This document shows, in pieces, positions 44,893-53,866 of a stretch of DNA of 64,000 nt. The position numbers were made by a program, and so were the translations under genes. The notes beneath the pieces are model-generated. The model did not search any database, had not been told where the DNA came from, and saw only the letters and a list, made by a program, of their open reading frames with translations. The first letter of the stretch is position 1; every line of letters begins with the position of its first letter. This stretch comes from a bacterium (GTDB taxonomy: Bacteria; Pseudomonadota; Gammaproteobacteria; Pseudomonadales; Moraxellaceae), in contig JAQSDB010000003.1 of NCBI GenBank assembly GCA_029945725.1, positions 124,001-188,000 of the forward strand, read 5' to 3'.

Positions 44893-45696
44893 ATGAGCGC
44901 TCCTGTGCCGCAATCTGCCTCCCGTATCCTCTTTGATAATGGCGAGCACAAATGCCTGGTCTTCTCCTCACTGGTCAAAGGCGATGAAGGCGTGCAAACC
45001 AACCAGTTCCTGATTGTGCACAAGGGACACGCCGCCGTGATTGATCCGGGTGGCGACCTCACCTACACACCACTCACCATCGAGCTGACCAAGTACATCA
45101 ACCTGCAGGATCTCGACTATGTAATCGCCTCGCATCAGGATCCGGATGTGATTGCCTCCATGCCGCGCTGGCTGATGCATACCCGCGCCACCATCGTGGC
45201 GTCAAAACTGTGGGCGCGCTTTCTTCCGCATCTGGCATCGCCTTTCGTCACCAGCATGCTGAACAAGGATTTTTCCGAACGCCTGCTGGAGCTGCCGGAC
45301 AAGGGCGCCAACATCCCGCTCGGCGATGCCATTCTCAAGGCCGTGCCTGCCCACTTCCTGCATTCCGTGGGGAACTTCCAGTTCTATGATCCGGTTTCGC
45401 GTATCCTTTTTTCCGGCGACATGGGCGCTTCGATGACCGAGGATGCGCACCTGCCGGTGACGGACTTCCAGGCCCATATCCCTGCCATGCGCGGGTTTCA
45501 CCGGCGCTATATGTGCAGCCGCCGCGTGACACAGCTATGGGCCGGCGTCGTACGGGAAATGGATGTCGACATGATCGTGCCGCAGCACGGGCGGCCCTTT
45601 CAGGGCAAGGTCATGGTCAATAATTTCCTGGACTGGATCAGCGCGCTGGACTGCGGCATCGACCTGCTCACCGAAGCGGATTACCGCTGGCCCTGA
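44893..45696 (+). CDS. Di-iron metallo-beta-lactamase fold protein (ODP/flavodiiron-like)
   Basis: A 267-residue cytoplasmic MBL-fold protein resembling the oxygen-binding di-iron domain of flavodiiron proteins, without the flavodoxin domain. Ligand spacing fits: H81-x-D83-x-D85, H157, D176 and H232, close to the H-x-E-x-D, H, D, H pattern of flavodiiron enzymes. The ATG at 44893 was chosen because the frame upstream is promoter sequence including a perfect FNR/Anr box. Such stand-alone proteins are thought to bind or sense O2, or act in O2/NO reduction with a redox partner; function here is inferred. Confidence 0.82.
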   Translation: MSAPVPQSASRILFDNGEHKCLVFSSLVKGDEGVQTNQFLIVHKGHAAVIDPGGDLTYTPLTIELTKYINLQDLDYVIASHQDPDVIASMPRWLMHTRATIVASKLWARFLPHLASPFVTSMLNKDFSERLLELPDKGANIPLGDAILKAVPAHFLHSVGNFQFYDPVSRILFSGDMGASMTEDAHLPVTDFQAHIPAMRGFHRRYMCSRRVTQLWAGVVREMDVDMIVPQHGRPFQGKVMVNNFLDWISALDCGIDLLTEADYRWP

Positions 45697-45753
45697 GTAT
45701 CTCTCGACAAACAGCGTGGCAGGCGCAAAATCAGCGCCTCAGGGAGTACCGCC

Positions 45754-46251
45754 ATGTCACGCCTTCTGCAACACCTTCTGCACACCCCGCTCAGCACACG
45801 CCGCGCCTTTCCGGCACGGGTGCAGGAAGCCATACGCGAGGCCGTTGCCACGGGCGAGCAGAACCATCGCGGGGAAATACGGTTTGTGGTGGAGGGTGAC
45901 TGGCCGCTGGCGGAAGTCCTCGGCAAGAAAACCCTGCGCGAGCGGGCACTTGAGATTTTCGGGCTGGCCCGCGTCTGGGACACGCGGGAAAACACCGGCC
46001 TGCTGATTTATGTGCTGCTGTGCGAGCAGCGGGTTGAGATCGTGGCAGACCGCGGCCTGCATGCCGCCGCAGGAACGGCGGCATGGGAACGCATTTGTGC
46101 AGACATGGCCCAGGCCTTTCGCGACGGGGAATTTGCAGCGGGCAGTGTGGCCGCCGTTAACGCCGTGAGTGCGCTGCTGCTGCAGCACTTTCCGGCAGGT
46201 ACCGAAGGCAACCCCAACGAGCTGCCGGACCTGCCCATCATACTGCGCTGA
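45754..46251 (+). CDS. TPM-domain protein
   Basis: A 165-residue soluble protein made of a single TPM domain (TLRERALEIFGLARVWDTRE, LLIYVLLCEQRVEIVADRGL, WERICADMAQAFRDGEFAAG). Usually such C-terminal-type TPM proteins are encoded beside lemA and a second TPM protein with a membrane anchor. Neither is present nearby, so this is a solitary copy. It has no signal peptide or membrane helix. It ends convergent with the glycine-rich protein gene. TPM domains have been linked to phosphatase activity, but this is not certain here. Confidence 0.85.
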   Translation: MSRLLQHLLHTPLSTRRAFPARVQEAIREAVATGEQNHRGEIRFVVEGDWPLAEVLGKKTLRERALEIFGLARVWDTRENTGLLIYVLLCEQRVEIVADRGLHAAAGTAAWERICADMAQAFRDGEFAAGSVAAVNAVSALLLQHFPAGTEGNPNELPDLPIILR

Positions 46252-46284
46252 TAGCGCGCCGCCGGCAAAATCAGGCGCGCCCGT

Positions 46285-48129
46285 TTACTGCACCACGCCC
46301 TTGTATACGATCGAGAACTGCCCGCTTTTATTCATGTTGCCGGTCATGGTCAGGCGCCAGTTGGTCAGGCGCGTTTCCCAGCCGCTTGTGCCCGGCATGG
46401 CACTGTAGGTGCTGCCGTTGTTTTCCGAATAGGTCGCCGTACCCAGTGTAAGCCCGGAAGGATTGCTGACGCTGTCAACCAGCTGGAAGTTGGCGCCCGC
46501 CATGGCATTCGGCACGAAATTCGTGAACACGCTCATGGCATCCGACAGCACCACGTTATAAGCCTTGCTCGCGCTGCTGTTGGTCACCGTGACGGTATAG
46601 GTGATCTGGCTGCCGGGTGCCGCGCCGCTGACATCCGCCGTTTTGGCAATGGTGAGCAGGGGAGGCACGCACTCATAACCGGAATCGGCTCCCACCACGA
46701 GCGTGGGGTCGCTGTTTGGCACCGCGCTGCCGACCACACCGCCGGTAGCAGTAGCGCCATAATAATTGCCGGCACTCACCGTATAACCGCTCGTACCTTG
46801 CACGGTATTCACCGTGGCAGTGACCGCCGCATTGGAAAAGACGCGCCCGCCACCGCCACCGCCACCGGGGCCGTGCGCCTGGCCGCCAGGGTCGGCATTG
46901 CCGCCATTGCCACCAACCGCATTCAGGGCTATTGCGCCGCTCTGGCCATCCGCCAGAACAATGACACTGCCACCGCCACCGCCACCGCCACCGCCGTCAT
47001 TGACGGGAGTACTGCCATCAGCGCCGTTGGCACTCACCGTGCCGGAGCCAACAAGGCGATTCACGCGCAGCAGGACAATACCGCCCCCGGTACCGCCGCT
47101 GGACATGTTGCCGCTGCTGTTGTTGCGGGTCCCGGCGCCGCCGCCGCCGCCCATGACCACACGGGCCACGGAAGCCTGCGTGAAGGCCGTACCGCCATAA
47201 CCGCCAACCGCGAGATTGCTGCTCCAGCTGTTGCCTCCCTGTGCACCGGCGCCACCATTGCCGCCGCCACCACCGCCGGAGTTCTGGTCATTGGTGCCGG
47301 GGTTGCCGTCATTGCCGCCGCCGCCGGCATTGGCGGGTGCCCCGCGGGCATAAGAGCCGTTGGTATAGCCTTCCACGCCAGCATCGACCGCCGCATCCGC
47401 AAGCTGGTTCCAGACATAGCGCGGTGTACCGGCCAGGCCCTCACCCTTGCTGCCGTGATAGTTTTTCGTGGCCACCGTACGGTAATCCGTGCTGTTTCCC
47501 CCGGTATCCCCTGCGAGCGCACGCCCCAGCCCGCCGCGAAAACCGCGCCCGTTCATCTCGATGGTGTAGCCATTGAAATTGAGGTCACCGGCCACATCAA
47601 AGGCCAGCACGCCGCCCGTCGATCCATTCCAGGCCGTTGCGTTGATGTTGCCGGCAAGGCTCAGGTTGCCGTACTGCGGCACACGGATGACCTGATAGGT
47701 CCGCTGCTGCGGGGCGGCGACGATGGTATAGGCATTGGTCAATGCCGCCGCGAGGGTGATCTGGGTGCCGGTCACGGATTGCACCACGCCATATTCATAA
47801 AACCCGGCGTTGAAAGTCGCCGTAGTGAGGTAGCCACTGGCAGGGGCACCGGCCACGCCATCGCCATAGGTATCGCTGCTGCCCGTGGAGAGATTGGCGC
47901 CCTGCATCTGGATGATCAGCACCTGATCCCCCGCGGCCAGACCGGTGGTACTGGCAACCGGAATCGTGCTGCCGGAGGAGTTGCCGGAAGGCTTGAAATA
48001 AACGAGCGCCGAGGGCGCGGCACTGATCGTGACACTGCCGTCCTTGCCGGGCGTGCCACATGCCGCCATCACCATCCCGGGTAATACGGCCAGCATCAAT
48101 GCCGGCACCGAGAGCTGCCTGAGTCTCAT
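46285..48129 (-). CDS. Glycine-rich exported protein with C-terminal DUF11 repeat
   Basis: A 614-residue surface protein. The signal peptide (MRLRQLSVPALMLAVLPGMV, cleavage near MA-AC) is followed by a ~200-residue N-terminal region rich in Ser/Thr/Asn. Then comes a ~220-residue glycine-rich stretch with many runs of 4-9 Gly, resembling PE_PGRS or spider-type Gly repeats. A DUF11-like Ig-fold domain closes the protein (ITYTVTVTNSSASKAYNVVL, GLTLGTATYSENNGSTYSAM). No LPXTG or autotransporter barrel is visible. It is probably a large secreted or surface-exposed matrix protein. Start ATG at 48129. Confidence 0.75.
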   Translation of the reverse strand: MRLRQLSVPALMLAVLPGMVMAACGTPGKDGSVTISAAPSALVYFKPSGNSSGSTIPVASTTGLAAGDQVLIIQMQGANLSTGSSDTYGDGVAGAPASGYLTTATFNAGFYEYGVVQSVTGTQITLAAALTNAYTIVAAPQQRTYQVIRVPQYGNLSLAGNINATAWNGSTGGVLAFDVAGDLNFNGYTIEMNGRGFRGGLGRALAGDTGGNSTDYRTVATKNYHGSKGEGLAGTPRYVWNQLADAAVDAGVEGYTNGSYARGAPANAGGGGNDGNPGTNDQNSGGGGGGNGGAGAQGGNSWSSNLAVGGYGGTAFTQASVARVVMGGGGGAGTRNNSSGNMSSGGTGGGIVLLRVNRLVGSGTVSANGADGSTPVNDGGGGGGGGGSVIVLADGQSGAIALNAVGGNGGNADPGGQAHGPGGGGGGGRVFSNAAVTATVNTVQGTSGYTVSAGNYYGATATGGVVGSAVPNSDPTLVVGADSGYECVPPLLTIAKTADVSGAAPGSQITYTVTVTNSSASKAYNVVLSDAMSVFTNFVPNAMAGANFQLVDSVSNPSGLTLGTATYSENNGSTYSAMPGTSGWETRLTNWRLTMTGNMNKSGQFSIVYKGVVQ

Positions 48130-48284
48130 AAGGCCACCTTGAAAATGTGATGCAAGTCTCAGCTGTAAGCCCCGGTCTCTGCAACACCCTGCCGCCTGAG
48201 CCGTATCCTGCACCGACAGAATCCCGCTTGGCCTCTTCTGGCCAAGCCACTAAGCTCAGCATCCACTCTTCGCCGAAACATCGT

Positions 48285-49424
48285 ATGTCCTCGCCCGATC
48301 TTCAGCACATGCTTGCCGCCCTCATCGCCACCCCCAGCGTGAGCTGCACCGACCCCGACCTGGACCAGGGCAATCGCGGCGTTATCGACCAGCTGGCCGG
48401 CTGGCTCAGTGAGCTCGGCTTTGCCTGCGAGATCATGGAAGTGGCTCCCGGCAAAGCCAACCTGATCGCCACTCTCGGACAAGGCCCGGGCGGGCTGGTG
48501 CTGGCCGGGCATACCGATACGGTACCGTATGACCAGGGGCGCTGGCGCTTCAATCCCTTCCGGCTCACCGAGGCCGACGGCCGCCTCTACGGTCTTGGCA
48601 CCGCCGACATGAAGGGCTTTTTTCCCCTTGCCATCGAAGCCGCCCGCGATTTCCTCACCACCCCGCTGAAGGCCCCGCTCATCATTCTCGCCACCTGCGA
48701 TGAAGAGTGCTCCATGGCCGGTGCCCGCGCCCTGGTAGAAGCCGGCAGGCCGGCGGCACGCTTTGCCGTCATCGGCGAACCCACCAGCATGAAACCCCTG
48801 CGCATGCACAAGGGCGTCATGATGGAGCGCGTCATCATCGAAGGCCGCAGCGGCCACTCCAGCGACCCTTCACTGGGAGCCAATGCCCTCGAAGCCATGA
48901 ATGCCGTGATGAACGAGTTGCTGGCTTTCCGCAGCGAGCTGCAGGCGAAATACCGCAATCCGGCCTTTACCGTGCCGGTGCCGACCCTCAATCTCGGCTG
49001 CATCCACGGCGGTGACAACCCCAACCGCATCTGCCCGCACTGCGAGCTGCAGTTTGATTTGCGCCCGCTGCCGGGCATGGACATGGATGACCTGCGCGAG
49101 CAGATCCGCAGCCGCCTCAGCCCGCTGGCGCCACAGCATGGCGTGATCCTGACGCTGGAACCCATTTTTGCCGGCACCGCCTCGATGGAGACCCCCGCCA
49201 GCTCACCGCTGGTACTGGCCGCTGAGCGCCTCACCGGCTACCCCGCCGGAGCCGCCGCCTTTGGCACCGAAGCGCCCTTTTTCCACCAGCTCGGCATGGA
49301 TGCCCTGATTTTCGGACCGGGCAGCATTGAACAGGCGCACCAGCCGGATGAATTCATCGAACTCAGTGCCATCAAGCCGACCGTGGCGGTATTGAAGGGC
49401 CTGATCCGGGAATTCTGCCTGTAA
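48285..49424 (+). CDS. argE: Acetylornithine deacetylase
   Basis: This 379-residue zinc-dependent M20-family hydrolase converts N-acetylornithine to ornithine in arginine synthesis. Metal and catalytic motifs are VLAGHTDTVPYD (His, Asp), GLGTADMKGFFP (bridging Asp), ATCDEECSMAGARAL (catalytic Glu) and FGTEAPFFHQLG. I chose the ATG at 48285 (MSSPDLQHMLAALIATPSVS); the open frame upstream is not conserved. It precedes argA by ~220 bp on the same strand. Confidence 0.93.
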   Translation: MSSPDLQHMLAALIATPSVSCTDPDLDQGNRGVIDQLAGWLSELGFACEIMEVAPGKANLIATLGQGPGGLVLAGHTDTVPYDQGRWRFNPFRLTEADGRLYGLGTADMKGFFPLAIEAARDFLTTPLKAPLIILATCDEECSMAGARALVEAGRPAARFAVIGEPTSMKPLRMHKGVMMERVIIEGRSGHSSDPSLGANALEAMNAVMNELLAFRSELQAKYRNPAFTVPVPTLNLGCIHGGDNPNRICPHCELQFDLRPLPGMDMDDLREQIRSRLSPLAPQHGVILTLEPIFAGTASMETPASSPLVLAAERLTGYPAGAAAFGTEAPFFHQLGMDALIFGPGSIEQAHQPDEFIELSAIKPTVAVLKGLIREFCL

Positions 49425-49646
49425 CCGGTTTTTCGCAGGGTAGGGCAGGCGCAGCGCACCCCGGCACTCCTGAATCCCGCACAGATGCGGTATCCGCCAA
49501 AAAACAGGGCCCGCGGCAAGGCTGAAAATGCCGGGGCGCGGCTTTGCCTTAGCCCAACCTACAAACCGGACGCATCGTCCTCTACAATCGCTGACTTTCC
49601 CGCACACGAGCGAGCCCCTGTGAGCAATCTGCCGTTTCAGGACACC

Positions 49647-50966
49647 ATGTCGGAACAGTACGTCCACTGGTTCCGTAATTCCGCGCCCTATATCAATACC
49701 CACCGCGGCAAAACCTTCGTGCTGCTGTTTGGCGGCGAAGCCGTCAATCACGACAACTTCCGCAACATCGTGCATGACATCGCCCTGCTGCACTCGCTCG
49801 GCATCCACCTCGTACTGGTGCACGGGGCACGTCCGCAGATCGACGAAAACCTGGCCGAAATGGGCATCGTCACGCCCATCCACGACGGCCTGCGCGTGAC
49901 CACCCGCGAGTCGCTGCGCGGCGTGCTGGATGCCGTCGGCTCCATCCGTCTTGAAATCGAGGCGCTGCTGTCCATGGGGCTGGCCAATTCCCCCATGTTC
50001 GGCGCGCGCATTGATGCCGTGTCCGGCAATTTCGTTACCGCCAAGCCTTATGGCGTGCGCAATGGCGTGGACTTCGGCCTCACCGGCGAAGTGCGTTCGG
50101 TGGATATCGAAGCCATCGGCAAGAATCTGGAAAACCGTCACATCGTGATTCTCGGCCCCACCGGTTACTCCACCACCGGCGAGGTATTCAACCTGCTCGC
50201 CGAAGACGTGGCTGTCAGTGCGGCCGTTGCCCTCAAGGCCGACAAACTGATTTGTCTGGGCGAGCGCGAAGGCATACCGGCAAAGGAAGACGAGCGTCTG
50301 CTGCGTGAAATGATTCCCAACGAAGTCGACCAGTATCTGCGCGGGAAAAAACTCGACACCGAACTGCTGCGCCACATGAACGCCGCCAGTGATGCCTGTC
50401 GCAGCGGCGTCAATCGCGTGCACATCATTTCCTACGCCCGCGACGGCGCACTGCTGCAGGAACTGTTTACCCGCGATGGCTCCGGCACACTGATCACGCA
50501 TGATCCCTACGAAGAAATCCGTCAGGCCGAAATCGAGGATATCGGCGGCATGCTGGAACTGATGCGCCCCCTCGAAGAGGAAGGCATTCTGGTGCGCCGC
50601 TCGCGCGAGCGTCTGGAAACGGAAATCGGCCACTTTGTCGTCATCGAACGCGATGGCATGGTGGTGGGCTGCGCCGCCCTTTATCCGCTGCCGGTCGACG
50701 AAAAGAATCCGGCATCCGGCGAAATTGCCTGCGTCGCCATCCACCCCAATTACCGCAATGGCGATCGTGGCTCCGAGCTCCTCGAATTTCTGGAAAAGCG
50801 CGCCGCCGGCCGCGGCCTCAAGAAACTCTTTGTGCTCACCACGCGTACGGCGTTGTGGTTTATCGAACACGGCTTTGCGCCAGCCTCCGTGGATGAACTG
50901 CCCAGCGAGCGCAAGGCGCTCTACAACTTTCAGCGCAACTCGAAGGTATTCAGCAAGCTGCTGTAG
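49647..50966 (+). CDS. argA: N-acetylglutamate synthase ArgA
   Basis: This enzyme makes N-acetylglutamate, the committed step of arginine synthesis. The 439-residue protein has an N-terminal amino-acid-kinase-like domain ([16 protein letters not shown]-type opening, VHGARPQID) and a C-terminal GNAT acetyltransferase domain ([20 protein letters not shown]). The arginine-inhibited kinase-like half is intact. The ATG at 49647 ([20 protein letters not shown]) has AGGA upstream. An alternative GTG at 49620 would add nine residues. Confidence 0.93.
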   Translation: MSEQYVHWFRNSAPYINTHRGKTFVLLFGGEAVNHDNFRNIVHDIALLHSLGIHLVLVHGARPQIDENLAEMGIVTPIHDGLRVTTRESLRGVLDAVGSIRLEIEALLSMGLANSPMFGARIDAVSGNFVTAKPYGVRNGVDFGLTGEVRSVDIEAIGKNLENRHIVILGPTGYSTTGEVFNLLAEDVAVSAAVALKADKLICLGEREGIPAKEDERLLREMIPNEVDQYLRGKKLDTELLRHMNAASDACRSGVNRVHIISYARDGALLQELFTRDGSGTLITHDPYEEIRQAEIEDIGGMLELMRPLEEEGILVRRSRERLETEIGHFVVIERDGMVVGCAALYPLPVDEKNPASGEIACVAIHPNYRNGDRGSELLEFLEKRAAGRGLKKLFVLTTRTALWFIEHGFAPASVDELPSERKALYNFQRNSKVFSKLL

Positions 50967-51003
50967 TTTCTTGCGGGCGACGCCACCGGCACGCACCGAA
51001 AAA

Positions 51004-51017
51004 GTCCCTGCGGGGAC
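51004..51017 (+). terminator. Weak hairpin between argA and ilvD
   Basis: GTCCC-TGCG-GGGAC forms a 5-bp stem, with a T-rich stretch (TTTTCTTTT) 12 bases later. It is too far from the stem for a strong terminator. Confidence 0.3.
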
Positions 51018-51058
51018 GAACACCTGATTTTCTTTTCACGCATCACAGGTACTTCTTC

Positions 51059-52756
51059 ATGAGCGACAAGCATCAAGACAACAACGACAATCTGCGCAAG
51101 TATTCCTCGAAAGTCGTGGACGGCATCGAGCACGCTCCCGGCCGCGCCATGCTGCGCGCCGTCGGCTTTACCGACGCCGACTTCAAGAAGCCGCAGATCG
51201 GCATCGCCTCCACCTGGGCCATGGTCACGCCCTGCAACATGCACATCAACAAGCTGGCCGAAGATGCCGGCCGCGGTGCCGATGCGGCCGGCGGCAAATC
51301 AGTGATCTTCAATACCATCACCGTTTCCGACGGCATCGCCAACGGCAGCGAAGGCATGAAGTACTCGCTCGTGTCGCGCGAAATCATTGCCGACTCCATC
51401 GAAGCCGTGGCCGGCTGCGAAGGCTTTGACGCCATCGTCGCCGTCGGCGGCTGCGACAAGAACATGCCCGGCTGCGTCATGGCCATGGCGCGCCTGAACC
51501 GCCCCTCGATTTTTGTTTACGGCGGCACCATCAAGCCCGGCGCCGGCCACACCGACATCATTTCCGTGTTCGAGGCCGTGGGCCAGTACGCGCGCGGTGA
51601 CATCAACGAAATCCAGGTCAAGCAGATCGAGGAAGTGGCCATTCCCGGCCCCGGTTCCTGCGGCGGCATGTACACCGCCAACACCATGGCATCGGCCATC
51701 GAGGCCCTCGGCATGTCCCTGCCCGGCTCTTCCGCGCAGAACGCCGTTGGCGAGGAAAAAGCCAACGACTGCTTCCGTGCCGGTGAACAGGTGCTGGAAC
51801 TGCTGAAGCGCGACATCAAGCCGTCGGACATCATGACGCGCAAGGCTTTCGAGAATTCCATCCGCGTCACGATTGCCCTCGGCGGCTCCACCAACGCCAC
51901 CCTGCACCTGCTCGCCATGGCGCACACTGTCGGCGTGGACCTGAGCCTGGACGACTTCACCCACCTCGGCAAAATCACCCCGGTGCTGGCCGATGTGCGC
52001 CCTTCCGGCAAGTACATGATGAGCGAACTCGTTGCCATCGGCGGCATCCAGCCGCTGATGAAGCGCATGCTCGATGCCGGCATGCTGCACGGCGATGTCA
52101 TGACCGTGACCGGCAAGACCCTGGCTGAAAACCTGGCCGGCGTGGCCGACTATCCGGCCGGCCAGGACATCATTTCTCGCTTTGATGCCCCCATCAAGAA
52201 AGACTCCCACCTGGTCATCATCAAGGGCAATCTGGCGCCCACGGGCTCTGTCGCCAAGATCACCGGCAAGGAAGGCCTGAGGTTCGAAGGCCGGGCGCGC
52301 GTTTACGACGGCGAAGAAGCCGTGCTGGCCGGCATCATGGGCGGCGAAGTGCAGAAGGGCGACGTCATCGTGATCCGCTATGTCGGCCCCAAGGGCGGCC
52401 CCGGCATGCCGGAAATGCTGTCGCCGACGTCGGCCGTCATGGGCAAGGGCCTCGGCCAGGACGTGGCGCTGATCACCGACGGCCGCTTCTCCGGCGGCAG
52501 CCACGGTTTTGTCGTCGGCCATGTCACGCCGGAAGCCTTTGATGGCGGCCCCATCGCCCTGGTCGAAACCGGCGACCACATTGTCATCAATGCCGAAAGC
52601 CGCGAAATGACGCTGGACGTGCCGGCCGATGTGCTGGCCGCGCGCAAGGCAAAATGGGTACGCCCGGCACCGAACTACCCCCGCGGCGCCCTGGCCAAAT
52701 ATGCCGCGACGGTATCGAGCGCCTCCGAAGGCGCGGTGACGGACAAATACCTGTAA
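51059..52756 (+). CDS. ilvD: Dihydroxy-acid dehydratase
   Basis: This iron-sulfur enzyme of branched-chain amino-acid synthesis dehydrates dihydroxy-isovalerate and dihydroxy-methylvalerate to the 2-oxo acids. The 565-residue protein has cluster cysteines in [15 protein letters not shown] and [16 protein letters not shown]. The C-terminal motif [20 protein letters not shown] is intact. The length matches the ~560-residue family branch. It stands alone after argA, ending at a very long symmetrical hairpin. Confidence 0.96.
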   Translation: MSDKHQDNNDNLRKYSSKVVDGIEHAPGRAMLRAVGFTDADFKKPQIGIASTWAMVTPCNMHINKLAEDAGRGADAAGGKSVIFNTITVSDGIANGSEGMKYSLVSREIIADSIEAVAGCEGFDAIVAVGGCDKNMPGCVMAMARLNRPSIFVYGGTIKPGAGHTDIISVFEAVGQYARGDINEIQVKQIEEVAIPGPGSCGGMYTANTMASAIEALGMSLPGSSAQNAVGEEKANDCFRAGEQVLELLKRDIKPSDIMTRKAFENSIRVTIALGGSTNATLHLLAMAHTVGVDLSLDDFTHLGKITPVLADVRPSGKYMMSELVAIGGIQPLMKRMLDAGMLHGDVMTVTGKTLAENLAGVADYPAGQDIISRFDAPIKKDSHLVIIKGNLAPTGSVAKITGKEGLRFEGRARVYDGEEAVLAGIMGGEVQKGDVIVIRYVGPKGGPGMPEMLSPTSAVMGKGLGQDVALITDGRFSGGSHGFVVGHVTPEAFDGGPIALVETGDHIVINAESREMTLDVPADVLAARKAKWVRPAPNYPRGALAKYAATVSSASEGAVTDKYL

Positions 52757-52783
52757 GCAGAACATCCCTTCGGGGGTATTGCC

Positions 52784-52829
52784 GCCATCATGCAAAAAGG
52801 GAGCCCAGGCTCCCTTTTTGCATGATGGC
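52784..52829. terminator. Perfect 22-bp inverted repeat after ilvD
   Basis: Arms 52784-52805 and 52808-52829 are exact inverse complements with only CA in the centre. The arms contain A5 and T5 runs, so it works as a bidirectional terminator, though the structure continues past the T-run by nine bases. Confidence 0.82.
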
Positions 52830-53032
52830 CTGCATCAGATCCTTCCGTTGGCGAATGCCTGGCCCTTGCCCGTCGGCCGCTGCCTCGTCGGACACGACAG
52901 AGAAGTGTTAGGCTCGGAATCACCCGATGCAACACGAGCCGCCGCTGATTTCCTGCGGGCGCTGCCCCATGGATCACGGCCCAATGCCTGCCTGAACCCC
53001 GGCCATCAGGAAAACAAAGGAAAGGATATTCC

Positions 53033-53866
53033 ATGCCGTTTGCCCGCCTTTTGTGTCACGCCCTGTTTCTCTGCCTGGTTTTTTGCGAGCAGACAGCGCA
53101 TGCGCAAACGAGCGTTGCCGGCACCGACTATGTCGTTTCCCTGATTCCCGACATGCCTCCCTCCGAAGTAAAACGGCGCTGGCAGCCGGTACTGGATCAG
53201 CTCGCGCATGACACCGGCCTGCATTTCCATCTCCACTTCTATGCAGACCTCAACAGCTTTGAAAACGGACTCATGCCCGACGAAGTGGATTTCGCCGTAC
53301 TGAGTCCGGCGCAGGTATGGATGCTGCGCAGCCACTACCGGCCACAGCTGCGCAACGGCATGGCCATGGCCGGCATTGTCATTACCCAGAAGAACAGCGC
53401 GATAAAGCAGCTTGGGGATTTACGCGGACACAGCGTTTCGCTGCAGCAGGGAAAAAACATTCCTGCAAACCTTTTTGTACAACAGGCTCTGCGCGAACAG
53501 AAAATTGATCCCGACCTGAACGTGGTGCGCAGTGAAAGCAATGCACTGCGCAGCGTAGTGCTGGGAAAATCCGATGCCGCCATCATCAACAACTATCTGC
53601 TGCAAACGCTTCCCTCTGAAATTGCGGCGCAGATTCGCGTCATCTATCGCACTCAGGAGCTGGCGCCGCCAGCCATTTCGAGCAATGCAAGGCTGCCGGA
53701 AGAAGACGTACGAAAAGTAAAAAAATCCCTGTTGCATTTGCACGAAGCCGGCTCGCCACTGCTCGATGTCATTTCGATGCCTGATCCTGTGGAAGCGGAT
53801 TTTGACCGGGACTACAGCGTGATCGGTCACGCCATGAACAGCGAGGCCGCCAGTGAAAGTCATTGA
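53033..53866 (+). CDS. PhnD-like periplasmic substrate-binding protein
   Basis: A 277-residue exported protein with a signal peptide ending near AHAQT. The fold is of the PhnD/SsuA/transferrin type: VSLIPDMPPSEVKRRWQPVL at the start, the hinge region FAVLSPAQVWMLRSHY and GLRGHSVSLQQGKNIPANL-like motif typical of phosphonate/phosphite binders. No ABC permease or ATPase is nearby. Instead its 3' end overlaps the next gene, a hybrid histidine kinase, by 14 bp. A sensory role as ligand-binding partner of that kinase is therefore likelier than uptake. Ligand unknown. Confidence 0.8.
   Translation: MPFARLLCHALFLCLVFCEQTAHAQTSVAGTDYVVSLIPDMPPSEVKRRWQPVLDQLAHDTGLHFHLHFYADLNSFENGLMPDEVDFAVLSPAQVWMLRSHYRPQLRNGMAMAGIVITQKNSAIKQLGDLRGHSVSLQQGKNIPANLFVQQALREQKIDPDLNVVRSESNALRSVVLGKSDAAIINNYLLQTLPSEIAAQIRVIYRTQELAPPAISSNARLPEEDVRKVKKSLLHLHEAGSPLLDVISMPDPVEADFDRDYSVIGHAMNSEAASESH

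Noticed and set aside
46840-47340. Short GC-rich repeats that look like a repeat array
   Set aside because: They are CCG/CCA codon repeats encoding Gly runs, without constant-length spacers; not CRISPR.
46798-48084. Long + strand open frame opposite the Gly-rich gene
   Set aside because: Ala/Thr/Gly-biased shadow of glycine codons; the minus frame has a signal peptide and DUF11 domain.
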